From: Ferruginibacter sp. | GTDB taxonomy: Bacteria > Bacteroidota > Bacteroidia > Chitinophagales > Chitinophagaceae | Assembly (NCBI GenBank): GCA_013141115.1 | Contig: JABFRP010000002.1 | Location: 2,530,647 to 2,594,646, forward strand | Direction: 5' to 3' | DNA length: 64,000 nucleotides | In this document: one piece after another, positions 58,219 to 64,000 of the stretch | Numbering within the stretch: position 1 is the first letter of the stretch | Layout of the letters: each line of letters begins with the position of its first letter | Made by a program: the position numbers and the translations under genes | Notes under the pieces: generated by a model | Database searches by the model: none | Seen by the model: only the letters and a program-made list of their open reading frames with translations | Told to the model about the DNA's origin: nothing

Positions 58219-58458
58219 ATGAAACAGACATTATTGAGCAATTGGAATTTTATGAGGGTGATCAGGCTGGTACTGGGCATTTTTATTATAGTGCAGGCGG
58301 CAATGGTTAAAGACTGGACGATGGGCTTACTTGGCGTATTTTTTACCGCATTACCGGTATTGAATATTGGTTGCTGCGGTGTCGGCGGATGCGCTACCCC
58401 ACCTAAAAAAAATGTGGAAACCAATACAAAAGATATTACTTATGAAGAAGTGGTTTAA
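58219..58458 (+). CDS. DUF2892-like small membrane protein with Cys-rich segment
   Basis: NWNFMRVIRLVLGIFIIVQAAMVKDWTMGLLGVFFTALPVLNIGCCGVGGCATPP. Confidence 0.8.
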   Translation: MKQTLLSNWNFMRVIRLVLGIFIIVQAAMVKDWTMGLLGVFFTALPVLNIGCCGVGGCATPPKKNVETNTKDITYEEVV

Positions 58459-58663
58459 CAATAATAAACTTTACCTGGTTGGTGCAGTAATTGGAGCTGT
58501 TGCAGGTTATTTTTACTGGCAACAGGTAGGCTGTTCATCCGGCACCTGTATGATCACTTCAAAACCAGTTAACAGTACTTTATATGGTGCATTAATGGGT
58601 GCATTGTTATTAGGTATGTTTAAAAAAGAAAATAAAAAACAATCTTTAAAAGAAGAGGAATAA
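58442..58663 (+). CDS. DUF6132-like small membrane protein
   Basis: MKKWFNNNKLYLVGAVIGAVAGYFYWQQVGCSSGTCMITSKPVNSTLYGALMGALLLGMF. Confidence 0.75.
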   Translation: MKKWFNNNKLYLVGAVIGAVAGYFYWQQVGCSSGTCMITSKPVNSTLYGALMGALLLGMFKKENKKQSLKEEE

Positions 58664-58674
58664 AATTTTTTATC

Positions 58675-58971
58675 ATGACATCTAACGAAATCATAAGTTC
58701 TGATAAACCGGTGCTGGTAGATTTTACCGCATCCTGGTGCGGCCCCTGCAAAATGATGGCACCTATTTTAAAAGAAGTGAAGCTTGAGGTAGGAGAGACC
58801 GCAAAAATTGTAAAAATTGATGTGGATCAAAATCCCAAAACAGCACAGGATTTTCAGGTGCAGGGCGTACCTACTTTAATATTATTTAAAGATGGTAAAC
58901 CGGTATGGCGGCAAAGTGGTGTGGTGCCTAAAAAAGGATTGGTTGATGTAATAAAAAAATTCACCGTATAA
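58675..58971 (+). CDS. Thioredoxin
   Basis: VLVDFTASWCGPCKMMAPILKEVKLE; VQGVPTLILFKDG. Confidence 0.95.
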   Translation: MTSNEIISSDKPVLVDFTASWCGPCKMMAPILKEVKLEVGETAKIVKIDVDQNPKTAQDFQVQGVPTLILFKDGKPVWRQSGVVPKKGLVDVIKKFTV

Positions 58972-58984
58972 AAACAAAATAACT

Positions 58985-59296
58985 ATGAACATTTTTAACC
59001 AGGTATTTGGCGCAACTGCCACAACAGATCTCAAAGACATTATTAATGAGGGCGCTTTTTTAGTGGATGTAAGAACACCCGGAGAATTTGCCGAAGGCCA
59101 TGTAAAAGGCTCGGTAAATATTCCATTAGACAGAGTGCTGAATGAACTGGTACAATTTAAAGACAAGAAAAATATAATAGTTTTCTGCCGCAGTGGTGGC
59201 AGAAGCAGCCAGGCAAAAGCTATCCTGGAGCAAAACAGGATCAGCAATGTAATTAATGGTGGCACCTGGGATTATGTTAGCCAGTTTGTAAAATAG
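58985..59296 (+). CDS. Rhodanese-like domain protein
   Basis: FLVDVRTPGEFAEGHVKGSVNIPLDRV; IIVFCRSGGRSSQAKAIL. Confidence 0.94.
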   Translation: MNIFNQVFGATATTDLKDIINEGAFLVDVRTPGEFAEGHVKGSVNIPLDRVLNELVQFKDKKNIIVFCRSGGRSSQAKAILEQNRISNVINGGTWDYVSQFVK

Positions 59297-59318
59297 TTTA
59301 CGCACGGGAATTTTCAGT

Positions 59319-59360
59319 AAAGTACTGTTTAATGCAACGCATTTTAAACAGTACTTTTTT
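59319..59360. terminator. Hairpin terminator
   Basis: AAAGTACTGTTT..AAACAGTACTTT then Ts. Confidence 0.75.
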
Positions 59361-59443
59361 TATGCTGTAAACTTTAGCGTGGTTGATAAAATAGCTTCTT
59401 TTTAAAACTTTGAAAGATAAGTTTTTACAATTGCTTGCTGTAA

Positions 59444-59457
59444 GTGACAAATGTTAC
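59444..59457. promoter_or_regulatory. Candidate Crp/Fnr-type palindrome GTGAC-aaat-GTTAC
   Basis: 47 bp upstream of the TolC-like start at 59505. Confidence 0.5.
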
Positions 59458-59504
59458 CATGCAAAGATTTCGCTGTGGTTAGTTTTGCTGCAAATAAAAA
59501 ATTA

Positions 59505-60846
59505 ATGAACAGTAGAAAATATTTTATCGGGATTGTTGCTGCGCTGGTTGTTTCTTTGGCCGCCAACCCATTAACCATTTTGGCGCAGGACAGTACAAAA
59601 AGATTAATACTTACCGAAGCTATTACAGCAGCGGTAAATAATAATAAAGCCATTCAATTATCAAAATTGGATGAAAGTATTGCAGCAGCTAACTATAAAC
59701 AAACGGATGCTATTTATTTTACCACAAGTTGGTTTTTCTTACACCGCAATGAGCACTAATAATCCATTGAATGCTTTTGGATTTAAGTTGCAGCAAAAAT
59801 CAATTACCGCAAATGATTTTAATCCGGCGCTATTAAATGATCCGGGTGCTACACCCGATTTTACTACAAAGCTGGAATTGCAGCAACCAATTATTAATAT
59901 GGATCTGTTTTATAAAAGAAAAGCGGCTGCCAAACAAACAGAACTGTATCAGTACAAAACACAGCGCACCAAAGAGTATTTAACTTTTGAAGTGCAAAAA
60001 GCTTACCTGCAATTGCAATTAGCTTATGATGCAGTAAAGGTTTTAGAAGAAGGATTACAAACCACAAAATCGGTTTATACTTTTACGGATAATCATTTTA
60101 AACAAGGCCTGGTTCAAAAGTCAGATGTGCTGAATGCACAGGTACATGTTAGCAGTGTGGAAAGTAATTTGGCAAAAGCAAGATCTAATATCCGCAACGC
60201 ATCCGATTATTTAAGTTTATTAATGGGGCAGCCCGATGGCATTGTTTATACCACAGAAAATACCTTAGCTGCAACAGCAACAAATGAAACCAATACAAAA
60301 ATTGCTGCCACACGATCCGATTTTTTAGCCATGCAAAAAGCTATCGAAGCAACCGACCTGATGATACTGTCCGGTAAAAAAAGTTACCTGCCAAAATTAA
60401 ATGCCTTTGGTACTTACCAGTTAAACGATAGCCGCATGTTAGGCTTTGGTGCCAACGCTTATATGGCTGGTGTGCAATTAAGCTGGGATATTTTTAAAGG
60501 TAACCGCACAAAGAATGCTATTGCCACGCAAACATTAGAACGTAATAAACTGGCCGAACAATTAACGCAGCAAAAAGAACAAAGTCAGTTGGAGCTTAAC
60601 AAAGCCTACCGTGATCTTGACGACGCACAGTTTGAGATTAAACAACAAAATACTGCTGTTGAACAATCATCGGAATCGCTACGCATTTTGCAAAACCGTT
60701 ACCAGCAGGGTTTGGTAAATACTACCGATGTGCTAACTGCACAAACACAGGTACTGCAACAAAAATTTACATTGGCACAAGCAGTATATAATACCAATGT
60801 TACTAAAGCACAGATACAATTTTTAACCGCAACCACCAATAAATAA
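59505..60846 (+). pseudogene. TolC family outer membrane protein, split by a 1-nt frameshift near 59714-59722
   Basis: Frame 1 ends ..AANYKQTDAIYFTTSWFFLHRNEH*; frame 2 reads ..LPQVGFSYTAMSTNNPLNAFGFKLQQK.. to 60846; removing one T from tatttattttacc restores DAIYLPQVGFSY. Confidence 0.75.
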
Positions 60847-60865
60847 ATTTCTTAAAAATATAAGC

Positions 60866-61972
60866 ATGACAATGAATACCAGAAAAGCGATACCATTATT
60901 TGCCCTTGCAGGATTATTATTTTTAGCGGCCTGCTCTTCCGATAAAAAAAATGAAGCTGCCAAAACTGAAATAGCAGATGCAGTAACGGTAACGGTTGCC
61001 ACACCTGCATCTGATGATCTGCAGGCCATAAATGTAAGCGGGCAAATTGAAGCCGGCCAATCGGCAAATATCAGTGCCAGGGTGATGGGATATATCACTA
61101 TGCTTAAAGTAAAAGTGGGCGATCGTGTAAGCCAGGGGCAATTGCTGGCCACCATCAGCAACCAGGATATGATGGCTAAAAGAGCGCAAACCGATGCCAT
61201 GATAGCTGAAGCACAGGCCGCATTAAAAAGCGCACAAAAAGACCAGGAACGTTTTACTGTTTTATACAATCAACAAAGTGCAACAGCAAAAGAGTTGGAT
61301 AATGTAACGCTGCAATACAGTGCTGCAAAAGCAAGAGTGGAAGGTGCCAAACAAATGCGTAACGAAGTAAGTGCTATGATAGGTTACACCAGTTTAACAG
61401 CACCCTTCTCCGGCATCGTTACACAAAAATTAGCTGATGCAGGAAGTATGGCCAATCCTGGTATGCCTATATTAACTATTGAGCAGGGCGGCAGTTACCA
61501 GGTAAGTGCCTCGGTGCCTGAAAATATGATCAATCAAATTAAACAGGGAGCAGAAGCGATAGTAACTATTAAAGCAACGGATAAAACTTTTAAAGGAAAA
61601 GTTACCCAGATCAACCAATCATCACAATTTACCGGCGGGCAATACATTATTAAAGTTGCCATTCCGGCCAATGAAAAAACGGGTTTGTATTCGGGCATGT
61701 ATGCTAATGTTTCTATTCCTGTACAACAAAAAGATACTATTAAAACCAACAGTAATATAGTGATGGTGCCGCTTTCCAGCATCGAACGTAAAGACCAGTT
61801 AACGGGCCTGTATACTATTGGCAGCAGCAACACCGCCTTATTGCGCTGGGTACGTTTAGGAAAAACCTATGGCGATAAAGTGGAAGTGCTTACCGGTTTA
61901 ACAAAAGACGAAAAATTTGTATTAAGTGCAGATGGTAAGTTATATAATGGCGTACCGGTGAAAATAAAATAG
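60866..61972 (+). CDS. RND efflux periplasmic adaptor subunit (lipoprotein)
   Basis: Lipobox LLFLAACSSDKK; GQIEAGQSANISARVMGYITMLKVKVGDRVSQGQLLATISNQDM. Confidence 0.93.
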   Translation: MTMNTRKAIPLFALAGLLFLAACSSDKKNEAAKTEIADAVTVTVATPASDDLQAINVSGQIEAGQSANISARVMGYITMLKVKVGDRVSQGQLLATISNQDMMAKRAQTDAMIAEAQAALKSAQKDQERFTVLYNQQSATAKELDNVTLQYSAAKARVEGAKQMRNEVSAMIGYTSLTAPFSGIVTQKLADAGSMANPGMPILTIEQGGSYQVSASVPENMINQIKQGAEAIVTIKATDKTFKGKVTQINQSSQFTGGQYIIKVAIPANEKTGLYSGMYANVSIPVQQKDTIKTNSNIVMVPLSSIERKDQLTGLYTIGSSNTALLRWVRLGKTYGDKVEVLTGLTKDEKFVLSADGKLYNGVPVKIK

Positions 61973-61973
61973 A

Positions 61974-62007
61974 AAAGCCCCTGCCCCTGAAAGGGGGTTG
62001 GAGTATT
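61974..62007. repeat. Dispersed GC-rich imperfect palindrome (copy 2, inverted)
   Basis: aaaagcccctgcccctgaaagggggttggagtat; reverse complement resembles 13061-13094. Confidence 0.55.
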
Positions 62008-62170
62008 GCTGTTTAGGCTTGTATTTATTTAGGTAGAGCAACATACTGTTTTATGTTACATAAATAAAGTTCAATGACGATATGCCGCACAAGTGAGTGA
62101 CACAACGATGTTTAATAGAATTACAAATGCCCGTCCCAAAAAAATATTTTAAACGAATTAATATCAAAAA

Positions 62171-64000
62171 ATGAAAAATGGTTTTTCAGGAAATATAGCC
62201 AAGGCTTTTTTGCAGTCGAAATTAACGATACTGCTGATGATCGCCTTTTTACTGATTGGCGGCTACAGTACATTTTTAATTCCACGGGAAGAAGAACCGC
62301 AGATAAAAGTGCCGATGGCCGATATTTTTATTGGCTACCCCGGTGCCGAACCAAAAGATGTGGAAACCAAAGTGGCAGCACCGTTGGAAAAAATGATCTC
62401 CAATGTAAAAGGGGTGGAGTATGTATATTCCACTTCTATGAAAGGGCAGGCCATGCTGATAGTACAGTTTTATGTAGGCGAAGATGTGGAGCGTTCGCTG
62501 GTAAAATTGTATAGCGAGCTGATGAAGAATATGGATAAGATGCCGCAGGGTGTTACGCTGCCATTGATAAAAACAAGGGCCATTGATGATGTGCCCGTTT
62601 TGGGCTTAACCTTGTGGAGCGAAAATTATGATGATTACAGACTGAAACAAATTGGCCAGGCTTTAACCAACGAAATAAAAAAGATACCGGATGTATCCGA
62701 TATTAATATTTTAGGCGGCCGCAGCCGTGAAGTAAAAGTATTACTGGATAAAAATAAAATGGCAGAAAATCATTTAGACTTTTTATCTATCAGTAAACAG
62801 ATACAGGGCAGCAATATGCAAATGCCCGGCGGTAATTTATTGCAAAGCGACACTGCTTTTTCGGTAGAGACTGGAAATTTTTTAACTACTGCAGATGATG
62901 TTGCCAACCTTGTTGTTGGTATTAATGCGCAACAACCGGTGTACTTAAAACAAATTGCTAAGGTAGAAGACGGGCCGGAAACTTCTAATCAATATGTATT
63001 GTTTGGGTATGGTAAAGCAGATACTTCAAAAGCCAATGCCTTTAAATCAAATTATCCTGCGGTTACTTTAAGTGTGGCAAAAAAGAAAGGGGCTGATGCC
63101 ATGAAATTGTCGGAGCAGATCATCGCTAAAGTAGAACATCTTAAAAAAGAATTATTACCCAACGAAGTGCAGTTAACGGTTAGCCGCAATTATGGCGAAA
63201 CCGCTTCGGATAAAGTATCAGAATTATTATTTCATTTATTCATTTCTATTTTAGTGGTTACCGCATTTGTAATGCTGGCGATGGGCTGGCGTGGAGGCCT
63301 GGTGGTGTTTTTATCGGTACCCGTAACCTTTGCATTAACCTTGTTCAGTTATTATTTTATGGATTATACACTGAACAGGATCACACTTTTTGCATTGGTA
63401 TTTATTACCGGTATTGTGGTGGATGATTCTATCATTATTGCAGAGAATATGCACCGGCATTTTAAAATGAAAAAGCTGCCGCCGCTGCAGGCTGCTATTT
63501 ATGCCATAAATGAAGTAGGTAATCCAACAATCTTAGCAACATTCACTGTTGTTGCTGCTGTGTTGCCCATGGCATTTGTATCGGGTATGATGGGGCCTTA
63601 CATGAGCCCGATGCCCATTGGTGCATCTATTGCCATGATGTTATCATTAATTGTTGCATTAACACTTACACCTTATCTCGGTTATATTTTTCTTAGAGAA
63701 AAAGAAAAGAAGGGAGGTACACATAAAGAAAGCAAACCATTATCGCTGGAAGAAAGCGGTATCTATAAAATTTACCGTGCCTTCATCAGGCCATTATTAG
63801 AAACAAGATGGAAGCGCTGGACGTTTATGATAAGCATTGTAGTGATATTGCTTGCTTCTCTATCTATGTTTTATACCAAAGCGGTAGCCGTAAAAATGCT
63901 GCCCTTCGATAATAAAAACGAATTCCAGGTAGTGATTGATATGCCCGAAGGCACCACGCTGGAAAAAACGCAGGCGGTTGCAAAAGATATTGCCAGTTAT
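62171..64000 (+). CDS. RND efflux permease, 3' truncated by window end
   Basis: Open from ATG 62171 to window end: MKNGFSGNIAKAFLQSKLTILLMIAFLLIGGYSTFLIPREEEPQIKVPMADIFIGYPGAEPKDVETKVAAPLEKMI..; missing from the ORF track because it has no stop inside the window. Confidence 0.95.
   Translation, partial: MKNGFSGNIAKAFLQSKLTILLMIAFLLIGGYSTFLIPREEEPQIKVPMADIFIGYPGAEPKDVETKVAAPLEKMISNVKGVEYVYSTSMKGQAMLIVQFYVGEDVERSLVKLYSELMKNMDKMPQGVTLPLIKTRAIDDVPVLGLTLWSENYDDYRLKQIGQALTNEIKKIPDVSDINILGGRSREVKVLLDKNKMAENHLDFLSISKQIQGSNMQMPGGNLLQSDTAFSVETGNFLTTADDVANLVVGINAQQPVYLKQIAKVEDGPETSNQYVLFGYGKADTSKANAFKSNYPAVTLSVAKKKGADAMKLSEQIIAKVEHLKKELLPNEVQLTVSRNYGETASDKVSELLFHLFISILVVTAFVMLAMGWRGGLVVFLSVPVTFALTLFSYYFMDYTLNRITLFALVFITGIVVDDSIIIAENMHRHFKMKKLPPLQAAIYAINEVGNPTILATFTVVAAVLPMAFVSGMMGPYMSPMPIGASIAMMLSLIVALTLTPYLGYIFLREKEKKGGTHKESKPLSLEESGIYKIYRAFIRPLLETRWKRWTFMISIVVILLASLSMFYTKAVAVKMLPFDNKNEFQVVIDMPEGTTLEKTQAVAKDIASY

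Noticed and set aside
1-64000. CRISPR array, prophage, transposon or integron
   Set aside because: No direct-repeat/spacer pattern, transposase, integrase or phage structural proteins were recognised in the translated ORFs.
1-64000. tRNA or rRNA genes
   Set aside because: No cloverleaf/GTTCGA-type signature or rRNA sequence was recognised by eye; a tRNAscan-SE run would be needed to exclude them formally.

Overview
64-kb window from a low-GC Bacteroidota genome, probably Chitinophagaceae-like (inferred from gene content and codon style; no rRNA seen). From left to right: (1) an alginate/uronate utilisation locus with two PL6-like lyases (one cut by the window edge), a frameshifted PL17-like lyase, a KdgF-type cupin, a LacI regulator, KduI and an SDR; (2) an O2-tolerant-type (six-Cys small subunit) [NiFe] hydrogenase operon with divergent hypABCDE; (3) a Crp/Fnr regulator followed by an ArsR/rhodanese/permease/ArsF-ArsG-like block; (4) TauE/SafE, persulfide dioxygenase-rhodanese (two copies in the window), cytochrome bd, a c-heme DUF3365 protein and thioredoxin; (5) a TetR-associated RND efflux system; (6) an ECF sigma / Spy-like stress module; (7) a compact operon encoding PqqD-like, ATP-grasp, PLP decarboxylase, urea transporter-M23 peptidase fusion and two TPR/outer-membrane proteins, with a RiPP-leader-like motif at the N-terminus of the decarboxylase; (8) tandem DUF2202 genes; (9) a sulfide/persulfide block (two SQR-like, CoADR-rhodanese, TusE/DsrC-like, DsrE-like, thioredoxin, rhodanese) and a second RND system whose pump runs off the right edge. 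The two main findings are the PqqD/ATP-grasp/decarboxylase operon and a 14-bp palindrome (RTRAC-N4-GTYAY) found upstream of about a dozen redox/sulfur transcription units, which suggests one Crp/Fnr-type regulon. No tRNA, rRNA, CRISPR array or transposase was recognised. All calls come from reading the sequence; no database search was run.
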